A DNA stretch of 64,000 bases from Nannobrachium achirus (Eukaryota > Chordata > Actinopteri > Myctophiformes > Myctophidae): positions 53,399,897-53,463,896 of the forward strand of contig OY997658.1 in assembly GCA_963921795.1 (NCBI GenBank). Reading direction: 5' to 3'. The notes beneath the pieces were generated by a model. That model saw only the letters and a program-made list of their open reading frames with translations, did not search any database and was not told where the DNA came from. Positions within the stretch are counted from its first letter, which is position 1. Each line of letters begins with the position of its first letter. Positions 45,861 through 58,698 of the stretch are shown in pieces. The position numbers and the translations under genes are program-made.

Positions 45861-46644
45861 CCCTTAAGTTCTGTTCAGATTCACTACACCTTCGTTCTGT
45901 TCGGGTCATTTTGACCCGGGGGATATTTGGTTTAAAAAAACAACTCTAATATACATTTTTACTTAACAAATCATCATGATACATTGACTTTGACTCAATA
46001 CCAATCAATTCATATGATATATATGGTAAATGTTTGCATTTCTGCTTTGCTATATCACATTAAACACTGAAAGAGCTAGGCGTTTTTAATGATTTAGCTG
46101 AAATTCATGTAAAAAAACTACTTCATTTAATACTGGGCAATATTGCTCATGCTTATAGGACAAAATGAAGGGGAGGGGGTAAGGGTGAGGTGAGGGGGGT
46201 TGGAGGGGGGAGGGGTGGAAGGGGTTAGGGGGTGACTGTGTTTGTATATGATTCCTTGCATTTCTGTGCATCAGGGAGGGGGGGTTTAAGTGTGGGGAGG
46301 GGGGGGGGGGCTGCGGAAGGGGGGGGGAGGGTTCGGAATGGGGCTTCGGAAGGGGGGTGTTAGAAGTGGGGGTGGGGTGACTGTGTGTCTGTGTTTTGGC
46401 ATAATACTGTGTATTTCTGTGCATCTGTGCTTCCGGGTCAAAATGACCCGAACAGCACTTAAGGTTCAAAAAATATGAGGGGGGTGTAGCATGGGTGTAG
46501 TGCAAACATATTTTTTTTACATGTTCATCTCAGAAGAATCTTTAAGGCCAGTGAGTTTCAGGTGGAAACAATTTAAACTTCTACCTTTTTCTTTCCAAAT
46601 GAAAATGTACAACGGGTCAAAATGACCCGAACAGCACTTAAGGG
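45861..46644. mobile_element. piggyBac-like non-autonomous element
   Basis: TTAA at 45857-45860 and 46645-46648; ends CCCTTAAGTTCTGTT and AACAGCACTTAAGGG, the CCC-type terminus of piggyBac elements. Subterminal CGGGTCATTTTGACCCG palindromes occur at both ends, plus a second internal AACAGCACTTAAGG copy at about 46449-46462. The middle is G-rich (46160-46380). No transposase. Confidence 0.75.
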
Positions 46645-46807
46645 TTAATTAATTAATATTCATTCATTAATTTGTTATGGTTACAGAAAGCACCATGTCG
46701 TTCACCATGAAGACCCCAAATATGTCCAATACACATGAAGTCACCAGCCGGTTCTTTTCACTAGAGTAGACAGTGAAGTGTTTCACCTGGAGGGTGTTAA
46801 GAGGAAG

Positions 46808-47120
46808 ACACACCGGACGCGGAGGCGGCGCGGAAGTGGCGCGTCAAAACATACGGCCCCGTTATTTTCAATGAACTAACCCACACCGGCAGCGTCAGAC
46901 GCGTGCAGCCGCGGGGCTGACGCCTCGCCTGCCGCGCCGATACGCCGCTGTTCTATTTTTCCAGCATTGCCGCGTGGTGAACATGCTCTCCCATGGTTCT
47001 CCCCACCGGGGGAAATAGATGTGCTGTGTGGCAGCGCGCCGCATCCAGTTGGTCCAGTCGCACGGCACTTCACGTGCGCCGATACCGCGACGCTGCGCAG
47101 CCACACGCGTCCAGTGTGTG
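46808..47120. mobile_element. CpG-rich inverted-repeat element
   Basis: Ends ACACACCGGACGCG and complement of CACACACTGGACGCG, with CpG-dense GGCGGCGCGG / CGCGACGCTGCGC subterminal blocks. Target duplication not clear. Open frames here follow from the CpG richness. Confidence 0.5.
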
Positions 47121-47254
47121 CTCCCCTTTACATATGTGGCAGAACGTGCAATACCTTCACCCTGCACCCTTCTAGTTGCTAGTGCAGTGACGGAGATCAC
47201 CTTCCCCAGCTATCTTCCCACCCTCGAGCGCGGACAATTGTGATCATCGAAGGA

Positions 47255-48315
47255 CAGGTATGTGCACACATAGACATCAAAGGGGGCTAGAGCCCCCTGC
47301 CCTTGGCTATCTACCCGACCAGGGCTTCAGACAGTAGCGAGTGGTTAAATTGTTATTCCGCTTATTTAACGAAAGTCAATTTATTTCACATCTGCCGCAA
47401 ATGCTGTTAGAATCCCATCCGAGCAGTAATATTACCAGTGCACTGCCATTGTTGTTTTTAAAATGCTGAACATTGAACTCCCATTGAGATCTCGTGTCTC
47501 ACGGGCGGGGTGGTCAGCACAGCTGTTGAATGCAACGCGCATCTGGAAGTATAAGTATCTCTTGAAAAAAAAAGAAAATAAAAAACACCTGGACCATCAT
47601 TTGGGGAACCAAATAAGTACTTTTAGACGTAATATTGCCTTCTTGGACGAAACTCTCCTTTAATAACAGAAACTGCTAATTTAACTGTTATCAGTAATTA
47701 TTGACTACTGGATTGTTAGGGCAGGCTGGGGGTTATTGTGGCTCTACATGTATGAATATTATTTCTGGAGTTATTGTTTCATTATAGTTGTGACCGTCCG
47801 GTCGCAGCCAGTTACTATCAAAATCTCCACGGCTGTCTGTCTGTCAGTCTGTCCATCACGTCATACTTTTCCCCTACTCATATCTCCACCACCATTGCCC
47901 CGATCCATGCCAAACTTTGCACACAAACTCCTTGGCTGCCAAACCACAACCTCCACCCCTCACCTTCTTACATGGCCCTCTTCTAGCGCCACCATGAGGC
48001 CGATTCTTGCAAAACACATGTTTGGACACTGCTCCTACAGATTTTGCCCTAAAATCACGCAAAGCGCTACACAGTATCTCTAAAGTCATGTCATCAACAT
48101 GGATCTGTCCCATTTCCCATATCCCCTCCTGATTGCCTATCATTGCCTTCTAAAGTTTGTGTATGCGACCTGACGGTTGCTTATCTCCCGGTTAGGGAGT
48201 CTTACGGGTCCTAGATTCCAATAGTCTTAATTTAAAATGAGATATCTCTGGGTTATCTCCGGGTGCCGGCTAAAGATGCCCTTTTTAATACCAGCCCCTG
48301 CCCTGCACGTCCCTG
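47255..48315 (-). mobile_element. hAT element, second full copy of the 8878 family
   Basis: Plus-strand ends CAGGTATGTGC and GCACGTCCCTG; perfect TSD TCGAAGGA at 47247-47254 and 48316-48323. The first 40 bp (ACATAGACATCAAAGGGGGC) match the right end of 8878-11199 in reverse. It contains Helentron-like element C. No core palindrome is visible in this copy. Confidence 0.9.
47788..48208 (+). mobile_element. Helentron-like element C (421 bp)
   Basis: 5' TTGTGACCGTCCGGTCGCA; 3' TGCGACCTGACGGTTGCTTA, CTCCCGGTTAGGGAG, TCTTACGGG and T outside (CTGG mutated to CGGG). A compact copy without the CCATATATGG arrays. Its body (CCAAACTTTGCACACAAACT, TTCTAGCGCCACCATGAGGC) appears to be the shared backbone of elements B and D. 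Confidence 0.8.
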
Positions 48316-48323
48316 TCGAAGGA

Positions 48324-50021
48324 TGTTTGGAGCAGAAGTGCAGACGACAATGAGGCTGATCGCCGACTCCTCTCACCTTGCTAGCTTTCTGTTGAAATTC
48401 CTCACAACGGGTGGCATTCCATCAGGAAAACTTGGCCACATTAAGCCAATAAACCTGTCTTATTGAGTTATGGTGGTGCTCAGTTGAACCCAACGCTTGT
48501 AATCTTGTGACCTTGGACTGCTTGCCAAGAAAACGATTAAAAAGACAAAAATAAAAAAATCACCCAACAAATGATTGGTTCAAACTTTCCAGTGTAGTAA
48601 ATGTGTGTGGTCAAAGCACAGATGACCACGCTGGCAATCAAAATGATCCATCTCTTACAAATCTGCCTTTTTTATGAGCTCCATAGTCTTCTAGTTCCAG
48701 AACATTACATTTGCACTTCCCCACTGGCCCTACTCACAAATTGTCATAAACATTTTATAGATGTCCTGACTTCTGCCTAAATGAAGAATGTCCTCTGCTC
48801 ATTCTGCTGGCTGTTGCAGTGTCCGTTAGATAACAAGTGAACCCAGATGCTTTTTTTAATTGCTTCTGAAAGCCCAATTTTGTTGAAAGGCCTTTCTACA
48901 ATTATTGTAGAAATTCATTCATTTTATTATTTCCTTACCGTTTCTATTTCTCACTGCACTATTTCAACATTTTGTCAGATTTGTTTCCTTTTGAATCTGC
49001 TTTAAACACTCATTAATGCCCATAATGCTTTATAAACAGGCAATGTGTCCATTTGAGCTTCATGCTTTAATGTCCTTTCCCTTCTCCTGTAATGACCGCT
49101 CAGTGTGGTGCTGGTTTAATCTGGCTCTGTGTGGAGAAAAAAGATTGTCCCAGAGGATAAAATAGATTGTTACTGGCACTTATTTATTGTGCCGTAACAT
49201 ACAGATCTGTGTATACATTCTGTGCCTCTAGCTTGTAATAACCGTGTCAATCTCTTCTGTGGCCAGTCTCCTGGAGGACTCTCTCTTGGACTCATTCAGG
49301 ACTGCTGAATACATTTCCACACCGTGGATCAGGTGAAATCAAAGCCACGCTCCTGAATTAGCTGACAGAAATCATATTTCCAGCTAAGTTCCCTGACATC
49401 ATTTCTCTCGCCTCGGCGAACTCACAGCACAAAGGACCGACAGCAGCATGAGAGTCCACAGGCCCCAGTGGGCGCCATTTATGCTAGCAAGCACTACAGT
49501 TTCCTCTCTGGGACCAAAATTGCTAACCTCAGTCTGGAACCCCGCAGCTAAGTGCCTGCCAGCATGACGAACAGCCATGGTTGCTGATTGAGCCCCAATT
49601 CAAAAACCTCCACTTCCGGAAATAGCTGAAGGAGAGTGCTCTCCATTTTCCTGTAGAAGAGTGTGTATAACTGACTTCCTCAACTACATTATACTTGAAA
49701 AATGGATGTGGGGAGGAAAGAAACTACTTCTTTTGTGTGTGTGGTTAATAGGATGGATTCTGAATTTCAAAGAGGGAACTTAGTCTGGCTCACCTTTTCC
49801 CAAAGGAATTGCTGCAAGTCAAGACAAAAGAGGAAAAGTGGAACAGAAAGTTATATTACACATACTAGGGGCTAGCTAAAAGGGGATAATATCAGCCACA
49901 GATGTCCCGGCTAATAATATCATAATTAAAAATGTAGAGTTGGTATAAGATACAGAGTATAGAGTGTAGTGTGATAACGGTCACATAATTATTAACCACT
50001 TGTATATCCATCCACATAACA
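48324..50021. other. no recognised feature
   Basis: The longest repeat-poor stretch of the window, with ordinary base composition and no convincing exon. If conserved non-coding elements exist here, this is a likely place, but I cannot show it. Confidence 0.4.
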
Positions 50022-50060
50022 GTGTGTGTGTGTGTGTGTGTGTGCGTGTGCGTGTGCGTG

Positions 50061-50140
<80 letters not shown>

Positions 50141-50142
50141 TG
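50022..50142. repeat. GT / GTGC microsatellite
   Basis: GT run then about 20 GTGC units. Confidence 0.98.
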
Positions 50143-51026
50143 AAAAGGCACAGGGCAATGGGGGAAAGGACCAGGCGTATGAAGACACATCAGGGCAAGA
50201 ATATGAATGAATTGACATAATTATAAATACATAGTTAGAGCAGACAGTCAAAGCGTGGCAAACAGCTGATCAGTCAGTCTATGAAAGTAACAGATATTCA
50301 CAGTATACACACACCTGCACTATATTCAATACAGGGTTGTGTGCACACTGTCTATATTCCATTCAATAAATATAAAACATACAGTATACTGAGTACTGTA
50401 TACCGAAAACAGAGATAACAAGCCAATCACTCGCACATTCACGGTTGTGTTTCTCCTACAGCAGTGTCATGCCCCATTTGCTAATTGATTTAATGAGCTT
50501 GATTGATTTCTCCACAAAATGCCCTGGTTGCAGACAGTTTCCATTAAGATACAACCTTGTTATTTCCCATTCCTCATAAAGAAATGGAATTTGTATTCTC
50601 CTCACAGATGCTGCCACTCATAACGTAAATCCTTACTGGCTCTCTCAGTGAAAGAGACACTAATTTCCCTTACACAATGAGAGCATTAGCATTAGAGACC
50701 TGTAGAAAATTCACCAATGTGAAATGTTGGATTTAAATCAGAATGCTTTAAGCAATGCCAAACATGCAGCCAAGATGCAAAGCAAAGACGGATGAATCTT
50801 AGATAGTGGATGAGATATTTATGTATGAATTTAAAATGTAATCATGTGGATCTCCAGATCCACATGATGCAACATGAAAACACTGTTACTCCAACGTGGA
50901 TCTTAGACTTCATGGTGTCAGTTTCTGATCTAAATGCAAAACAAAATATTTTTAACATTAAAATTGTTAAATTGTATTATTATTATTATTTTGTTACTCT
51001 ATACAGGAATCTATTCAGCAGAATAA
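50143..51026. other. no recognised feature
   Basis: AT-rich. Short GTGGATCTcCAGATCCAC palindrome near 50847-50864. Confidence 0.4.
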
Positions 51027-51034
51027 TTAATTAT

Positions 51035-51599
51035 TAGGGGTGTAACGATATAGTAACTGTATCGAAATATCGTTTTTAACTTAAAAAATCGAAGTATACC
51101 GAAATGAAAAAGCTAAAATCGAATCGTATCGTTTTATTTTGTATCGTATCGAATCGGCAGTTCAAAGAATCGATTGTATCGATACTACCTACTTGGGCAT
51201 TGTATTTAGCATTTTTAAGAAGAAAAAATTAAAAGGAGGGGTTTAATTACTTTTCCTTTCCATATAGCTACACTGATCTATCGAGAAATGTGTGTAATCT
51301 CTGGGTTCATGTCAAGGTGCAGGTTTGTCAATATACAATGTCCATGTATTTGGCAGATAATCACTGTGTTTACTTCTTTATATCCATAATAATACATGTT
51401 TCCCTTAAAAACCTGCACTATCCACACCTTTCACACAGATTTAATGTCTTTGCTAAATAGTTACTATATCGATTTTAAATCATTGAATCGAATCGTATCG
51501 TACCACCATGAATTAACCAATATCGTCCATGTATCGTATCGTCAACCATGTATCGTGATATGTATCGAATCGCTATTAAAACGTATCGTTACACCCCTA
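51035..51599. mobile_element. Intact hAT element (empty-site paralogue)
   Basis: Termini TAGGGGTGTAACGATA and TATCGTTACACCCCTA-type; perfect TSD TTAATTAT at 51027-51034 and 51600-51607. Dense ATCGAATCGTATCG motifs. Collinear with 9280-11162 but lacking the 1.3-kb Helentron-like insert, so it shows the pre-insertion sequence. Confidence 0.92.
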
Positions 51600-51889
51600 T
51601 TAATTATACTGATTCTTGGTAATTGCTGCAACTGGCAGCTCACCAATGATTGTTCCGAGGGACAAATCAGATGCATTGTCCTGTTATCTTATCCAGACAC
51701 AGGAAAGATTGAAATATAGGTTTGACCCAGAAATGAATCGGACAGTTAATGTCTTTATTGTAAGAACTATAGAGTGGCCCAAATGAATATTACAATTTAG
51801 ACATTTTGTCAATGCTTTTTGCCTTTCAGTTAGTGAGCATGTTTGTGCTATTAGAATTCAGTTCTTTGTTCAAGTACACATCAACAGAG

Positions 51890-52198
51890 CAGGGGTGTCG
51901 CACCAAATTCTGGGCCCTGGGTAAAAGGATTCACTGCGGGGCCCCCATGAATGTTCTTCATATGGGAGGGGGTTTAACCCATTTAGACTGGGAACGCATA
52001 CGCATTATGTTGTGCTTTAACTATTGAAAAATAGCAGATATACAAGCTCACAGCGCGGCACCAAGTGCCGTGCTGCGAGCTGTGAGCTTGTATATGTAAT
52101 ATTTTTCAATAGCTAAAGTATAAAATAATTAAGGCCCACTCCACCTTGGGCCCTGGTAACTCAGTCCCCCCCCCCCCCCCCCCCTTGTGAAGCCCCTG
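51890..52198. mobile_element. hAT element, CAGGGGTGTCGCACC family
   Basis: Termini CAGGGGTGTCGCACC and TTGTGAAGCCCCTG. TCAACAG lies on both sides (51881-51887 and 52199-52205), a 7-of-8 TSD with a one-base offset. It contains core copy 15 and a poly-C run (52166-52184). A right-truncated relative is at 12676. Confidence 0.85.
52021..52112. repeat. Palindromic core, copy 15 (extended)
   Basis: CTATTGAAAAATAGCAGATA with TACAAGCTCACAGCGCGGCA, then right arm GAGCTGTGAGCTTGTATATG and TATTTTTCAATAG. GATCTAC/GTAGATC became GATATAC/GTATATG in both arms, and the loop stem (GCGGCAC/GTGCCGTGC) is replaced as a pair. Confidence 0.92.
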
Positions 52199-52206
52199 TC
52201 AACAGG

Positions 52207-54293
52207 GCACGTGACCAGTGGCCTGCTGCAAGGATCAGACAAGCATTTTGCATTACTGCATGGGTCTCCTCAAACACAATCAGACTAGACACAGGTCTGA
52301 AAGCCACAGAGTTCTCAATCACAACTTAATCTCTCCCTCCATGCTAAGAGAAACAGTCTGTCTGGGGGCCGTAAGCAATCAATGGCCTCCTTCAACGCTG
52401 GTTTACCCTTTTACTGTAACCTGCAGGCAATGCCCTCCTAATGGTTAGTGGTTTCTCAGGGGTCTGGGCTTAATCCTGAGTTATCACACCTTTGGATCTG
52501 TGCTAAAGGCAACAATTGATTCATTATCACTGGACATCCGTTTCCTCAAGCTGAGACGGATACTTGTCAGAGTTGTTGGTAGTATAATTGGCTAACACTC
52601 AAGGTCACAAACGATGGAGAAGACGAGGGGGGAAGAGATAAAAGGGTGGGCCGTTTAATTTGCTGCCGATCAACTGGCAGCAGAAATATTTTGTTTCGGA
52701 AGCAATAAATAACACTTCCAGAGCTAATCCCTGTTAATTGATCGAAAGTAATTAGCTGACTTTGCGTATTGAGTCATCCACTCTTTTGAGAGAGGGATTC
52801 CAAAGCTCTCTTTATGTTGGCCCACTCCCCTCTCCCCTGCCCCATAACACTGACCACATCTCCCTGTTATAGTCAGCGCCAGCCCAGGAGTCTCAGCATT
52901 GGTACTCTTCCAAATTATCCAATTCATTCAGAGGACAATCAATATCCTTTCTACTTCTATTTTTTTTTTAAATCCTACCACACAGTTAAGTGACTGTCTG
53001 AAACGGTGTAATATTATCAGAAGAATAAAATGTCACTTCTTGGATCCCATTTCACTTTCTCAATAGACGGGAAGATCCATTTTCTAGTTCAAGGGAATTC
53101 AAATAAGGGGAAGGAAACGAGAGGCTTATCTGATGAGAAGCTGGGGCCTTTGAACAAAAATGCTGACATGATCATTAAATTGCAGAGCACAGAGACAGTA
53201 ATATAGCACAGTACTGATACTTGTGTGCACCTATCTCCAGCATAATAGATTATAGGGCCCTTTGACTCAACATGCTCAGCTTGCAATTTCTGTTATTTAA
53301 AAGTTTATGATCACAATGTTCTCCAATGGTTTTGATAAAATATTTATAGTGTGAATACCATCAGAGCCTCTCTCAGCCTCTTATACCCTTGAATCCATTT
53401 TGCAGCATATACTTTCACCATTATAAGATGGATGCAGTCTAGTCTCTGCACCTTTCCATCAGTAGTTGACAGGGGGATAGTTCTGCAGCATTAAGATGAA
53501 ACAAACCCAGAAGAACAAGTTCTTATACAAATGGCCAATATGTTTTGCGGTTTCCCCCCCTGCTGGAACCAAAAAGATGATGTGCCTCGCCTCATTCAAG
53601 TGAATTGATTTAGCTGAACTTTACACTTGATGTTATTATTACCTTAATACACAATGTCATAAATACTTTATGGTAACAGTCGCTAGTTTAAAGTCTTGTT
53701 TCAATCACAATGATATACATTGTTTTTGTTAAATTATGGTCCCATGTATTTTAAAATTGATGATAAAACAGTGTATGCTGTAGGAGGGGCGTGACTAGCT
53801 TGATTGACACGCTCCCAACCAATAACATGTATTGTCCCAAGCAATAGAATCCTGGTACCATTTCTATTTTCAGGACAGGATATAGAAAGATGGTGGCATG
53901 CACACATTTGCTAAACAGGCTTCATTTACCCTCTGTAGAAACCAATGGGTGACGTCACCGTTCCCTTAGTCCATTCTCTACCGTCTATGGTAGTAGATCA
54001 CGCCATCTGGGACTTGTAACTTGAATAGAAATAGTGCATAATTGTTGGCTAGTTTTCAGCTAGTTATACACCGTCTTACAAATTAAGGCAAAACTGTAGA
54101 AACTGCTCTTCACACCTCCCCACACCTCCCCATGTTTCCTCTGAAGTCATGTGTGGTGTCCACTTTGATTGAATTAATCTGGCCATTGACATTTGTCTAT
54201 TTCAATCCAAGTCACCCTTTGTTAAACCTGGGTACATTTGAGTTTCATTTGAAGCCCTTGGGTAGCATTATGTATTGTTTGATGTTTGTTTAT
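52207..54293. other. no recognised feature
   Basis: Repeat-poor, ordinary composition. No exon with a believable reading frame and splice sites was found by eye. Confidence 0.4.
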
Positions 54294-54360
54294 TAATAGA
54301 TCTACAAGCACACAACGCCTCGCGGTGCGAGGCGTTGTGTGCTTGTAGATCTGCTGTTTT
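54294..54360. repeat. Palindromic core, copy 16
   Basis: AGATCTACAAGCACACAACG with CCTCGC, 3-base loop, perfect complementary right arm. GCTCAC became GCACAC on the left and GTGAGC became GTGTGC on the right: a paired change. No hAT ends seen around it. Confidence 0.95.
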
Positions 54361-54504
54361 CACTACTTTTGTGCGACAGCCTTGTATGATGAAGCAGGGC
54401 TTTGCTTTGCAGAAAAAAACATACACATTTGAAATAAAACTTGGAGATACGAGGTTTCCACCCGACAACGACGATATGCATTTGATGCAGTACCTTGTGT
54501 TTAC

Positions 54505-54570
54505 CTTGCTTAGCCTACAGTAAATCATTCTGGATTAAGAGCATCTGCTAAATGCCTAAATTATAATTGT
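54505..54570 (+). mobile_element. L2-type LINE/SINE 3'-tail relic
   Basis: TTCTGGATTAAGAGCATCTG then CTAAATGCCTAAATTATAAT resembles the conserved 3' tail of fish L2-clade LINEs and their partner SINEs (stem-loop with a GGATA-like loop). No upstream body recognised. Confidence 0.6.
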
Positions 54571-54631
54571 AGTGTTTCTGCAGTGTGTCACTGAGCTGAG
54601 GCACATGTTAAATACATGTTTATGTGCGTGC

Positions 54632-54693
54632 ATGCCTGTGCGTGCATGCCTGTGTGTGCGTGTGTGTGTGCGTGTGTGCGTGCGCGTGTGCGT

Positions 54694-54738
<45 letters not shown>

Positions 54739-54754
54739 TGTGTGTGTCTGTGTG
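54632..54754. repeat. GT/GC microsatellite
   Basis: Compound GTGC, GCGT and GT array. Confidence 0.95.
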
Positions 54755-55269
54755 ATGACAGTCTGACAATACATCAGCCCAGAAAATGAGCTCTTCTCGG
54801 CTTGGCCTACTTTAATCTCTGGCCCTTTCTTGAGGGAGTGAATGTTCTCTTCTCTCCCATTGACGAATTGAAATAGGTTTGCCGGCTTGACTGACAACTT
54901 TGTCCACCTGACAAAATGTAATGCACTGGAGGACAGAAAAGAAGAAAAATCAGATCAGGAATTCTTTGGATCTAATCTGTTGCTGCCGATTACATGTCTT
55001 TCTCCTTTATTGTATCATACGGTTTATTTAGGTGTGTATTTGGGTGCCGAGTCCCTGTGCACATGGGCATGCATGAATCATGTGTGCCTTTTGTGTATAC
55101 AGGGGTGGGTGAAAGAAATAAAAAAATAACACAATAGAAAAGTGTGCTCCTCATCCTCGGAGCCTAGCCAAGGCCTGCAAACTTTGGTCTTAGCAACTTG
55201 GAATGGGATCGAAAAAATCTAACTCATACATCTTGATCACATGACCCCAGAGATGTAGGTGTAGTTTCA

Positions 55270-55271
<2 letters not shown>
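54755..55271. other. no recognised feature
   Basis: Unique-looking. Confidence 0.4.

Positions 55272-55361
<90 letters not shown>
55272..55361. repeat. GT microsatellite
   Basis: About 44 GT units. Confidence 0.98.
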
Positions 55362-55486
55362 ATGTGTATGAAGAAACCTTCTGGCTCAGATATATTTAGT
55401 TCTGTGTTAAGCAAATGCAATACCACTCTTGTAGCTCTGCTTCTACCACTAATCTCATGCTCCATCCTCCCCTCACTCAATAACTA

Positions 55487-55790
55487 AACCCAGTCTACCA
55501 AGACGCTCGGGGGCATCCGTACTAGATGCCCGAACCACCTAAGCTGACTCCTTTCCAAGTGTAGGAGCAGCGGTTCTACTCCAAGTCTCTCTCGGGTGAC
55601 TGAACTCCTCACCCTATCTCTAAGGGAGATACCAGCCACCCGTCTCAGAAAACTCATTTTGTCCGCTTGCACCCGTGACCTTATACTTTCGGTCATGACC
55701 CACACTTCATGACCATAGGTGAGAGTAGGAACGAAGATTGCTCGGAAGACAGAGAGCTTTGCCTTAATCCGGCTCAGAATGAGGAGAAAG
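55487..55790 (-). pseudogene. LINE ORF2 C-terminal fragment
   Basis: Minus strand, one open frame: LSRIKAKLSVFRAIFVPTLT, YGHEVWVMTES, MSFLRRVAGISLRDRVRSS, LGVEPLLLHLE, SQLRWFGHLVRMPP. The ITYGSEVW-like, RRxxGxxxxDxxR and LRWFGHxxRM blocks are typical of the region after the reverse-transcriptase fingers/palm in non-LTR elements. About 100 codons survive without a stop, which suggests a fairly young copy. Both ends are truncated. Confidence 0.85.
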
Positions 55791-55799
55791 TTAAGGGCA

Positions 55800-57735
55800 T
55801 ATCAACATTTAAGTTAACTAACACTTAAAAAAAGGCACAAACTATTACATGCTGATCATCATGGGGGGTGTAAATACCTGTGTCTTCCATTCCTGCTGGT
55901 AGAAAAGATCACTGGCAAGAGGGCAATAGAGTAAGGGACCAGAGTTGGTCGGCAAGAGGGACACCAGGACAAGCGTGTCGTTTTCTTTAAAATTAAAATG
56001 TTTGGTATTTTATTTTCTATTATTAAAACATGTTATTACATACATCTAGGCCCACAATAAATATGGACAAACCAAACTTACCTTGACATCATGACTGATT
56101 TAAACAAAAAGAGACACATGAGTCATGGCACATGAGGGGAACATTTATGGTGGGTGATCAATCCACTTTTGACACACAAAAATAAAAGAACAACATTTCA
56201 ACACTACAACGAACTCACAACATAAATCCACTACAACAGTAACTCATACTCATTAAATACATTACCTACAACTGAAATATTCAAATACATTTCTTCACAT
56301 TGTAGTAATATATATATATTGAAACTCCCTGTATGCACATAGTATTACCCAGCTCCTTTGATCTGAAGCAGCTGGTTCTTGTGGCCAGCCATTTTAACAT
56401 CAGTACTGATGTGGAACTGTTGAGTGATAACTGAAAAAAAAAAAAAAAAAACTAAATGACTCCTGATAAAACAAGATGGCATTTGACCAAAGAAACGTAA
56501 TGGATATATACTGTAATCCGTTTATAACCTTATCACCATACTTGCATTAAACAGTATGTCAAGTAAACGGTTGTGTGTAGTCCTTGAAGTGTAGTGCTGA
56601 AAATAAATATAGCTTAAATTAATGAACCAAAAAAGACAGGTGTCCAACATCTTTTTACCAACTTGTGTGGCTCGCTGCTGGTGTGGCCATCGCATGTGGC
56701 CATCACAGTGTCACTGCAGTGTACCTTATGGTTCATAATGGCAACTCGACTGATTATGATGTCCTGATTATCTGGAGCTAACTTGTGCTATAGGTAAGTA
56801 TGCTTTCTGCAAATAGAACTGCCACAGATAGGAAGAGGAGTAGGGTGAGGGGGTTAAAAACGTCATTCTTGCACGTTGCCAGTGTATTGCACATCCATTA
56901 AGTCATGGTTGAACCCATTTTATTATTTGATTTGACCTTTGCAAAATGTTAGGTGGGTTGTAGCTCTGCATGGATAACATTGTTCCACCAAGCGAAACAA
57001 TGCTTCAATGGTCAAACTGTACTGTGTTAAACGGATATACCTGTGTAATAAGTGAAAGGGCAAGGTGCAACATTACTGCAAGTCAAGTGAGACATAAAAC
57101 TGGTTTATTCACTTTATTATGAACATTGTTATAACAATGTTAAGACAACCGCAAGTATAAGATATTAGGTCTTCCAGGTCAGCACAGGCCTGTGAAACAA
57201 AAAGATCACAAAAGGGACAAACAAAAAACAAAAACAAACAAAACTGACAGACAGAAATACATACAGACAGACAAACAAATGAAATCTTAAAAATGTTCAT
57301 TGTTTTCTTTTTTGTCAATAGATTTAGTCCATAATCCTGCGGTGGAAATTGTATCTTCCAGTTTTTTTCTTCCTTTTGGATGTCACCCCTGACAAATATG
57401 AATCCGCCAACCCCCCCCCCCCCCCCGACCCCCCCCCCCCCCCTCCCACCCAAAATAAATAAATAGATAAATAAATAAATAAATAAATGAATAACACTAA
57501 AACCAATAAAAACACCAAAACGAACCCATTTCAAAAACGAAACTAGAGAACCCACTTTAAACACTAATCAAATCAATCATTTTAACGACTTTAACAATTA
57601 TTTTAAACCACTGCAACCATTATAGTATTCATTGTACAGTATCATTGCTCTCCTACAATCTGCACAATGTGTGCATGTAATGAAATGTTGTTCTAATGCA
57701 TTCCATGACAACGGAGAGTATGCCTGATTATAGAC
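55800..57735. other. no gene; simple repeats only
   Basis: Contains poly-A (56428-56449), a double poly-C (57411-57443) and an AAAT array (about 57453-57490). A 151-codon minus frame (57109-57564) is a translation through these. Confidence 0.5.
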
Positions 57736-58686
57736 CATAGGCGTACCGTTAGATTCCCAGGTGGGGGGGTCCTATTTGGACCGGCCCAGCCCACAGCCTA
57801 GTCCAGTATCCGAAAAATCGCGGTTCGGGTCGGTTCGGATCGGCCGAAAATTCGGTTTGGTTTGGGTTTCTGTGTGCATTTCCAGGTCGGTTCTGGTGTG
57901 TAACAATGAGTTATACCACACAGCGCAGCATGTACATACCGGTACGTGCACACTACACACATGCACTACACTAGTGATGCGCGTGTAGGGTTTTTATGGA
58001 CACATTTAGATGAGACAAAATAAACAACTATAAAGAGAAAGAGACGGTCGAAACACCAAAGCAACAGCTCTATGCCTCTCAACATAATTATTTTCTACAA
58101 TCTATGCTCTTATCAGTTATCACGAGGCACAACAAGAAGCCAACCAGCAGAAGGTAATTAACCAGCTCCTTACCTAATCTGCTGCGGATGTGCAAAGTTT
58201 AACAAACTTTCAAAGGGTGTACGTTGTTTAAGTCAAAGGAGCATTGTTTTCATATCATAATATGAACTTTAGTTTAGTCAAAAGCTTGTACAATCCACAC
58301 TGGTCCACACGTGAGTTCTTCTGTTTACATTGGGCTGCAGAAAGGCTGCGCCAAGTAGCCAATAACAAGCAGAAGCACTTCACTTCCTCTCAAAATGGTA
58401 GATTTCAAAATAAGAGGCTACTCCCGTAGGGAACTGGTTTTATTTTTAAGTCTACTTACAGGAAGTAATGGACTTAATTAGAATTACATGACACGACCAG
58501 TTTCGAGCATAGGGAAGCCTGCGGGCTGACCGCAGCCTCTTCTAGCGTCCGCGTGGTCCTAGTGCCGGCCCCATTTGAGGCTTTTTTCCTCTCCTTTTTG
58601 GAATTCAGCGTCGCGGCAGCCCAACTGGTGGTCCGCGGCCCACAGGGGACAAAACGTACGCGACCCCCCCGTCTCCTACGTCGCTG
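57736..58686. mobile_element. hAT-like element, CATAGGCGTACCG end
   Basis: TTATAGAC at 57728-57735 and 58687-58694 is an 8-bp TSD (identity extends to TTATAGACCATA, 12 bp). Left end CATAGGCGTACCG, right end TACGTCGCTG, a weak TIR. GGTTCGGGTCGGTTCGG repeats inside. Superfamily inferred from TSD length only. Confidence 0.55.
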
Positions 58687-58698
58687 TTATAGACCATA

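Noticed and set aside
46086-46505. Pro-rich 139-codon frame
   Set aside because: Antisense translation of the G-rich interior of the piggyBac-like element.
53770-54010. Possible promoter-like block with CCAAT and TGACGTCA
   Set aside because: CCAATGGGTGACGTCACC is suggestive, but no transcript start, CpG island or downstream exon supports it.
57109-57564. A 151-codon minus-strand open frame
   Set aside because: Composed of Gly runs from poly-C, Tyr-Leu-Phe-Ile runs from the AAAT array and Val-Cys-Leu runs; no domain.
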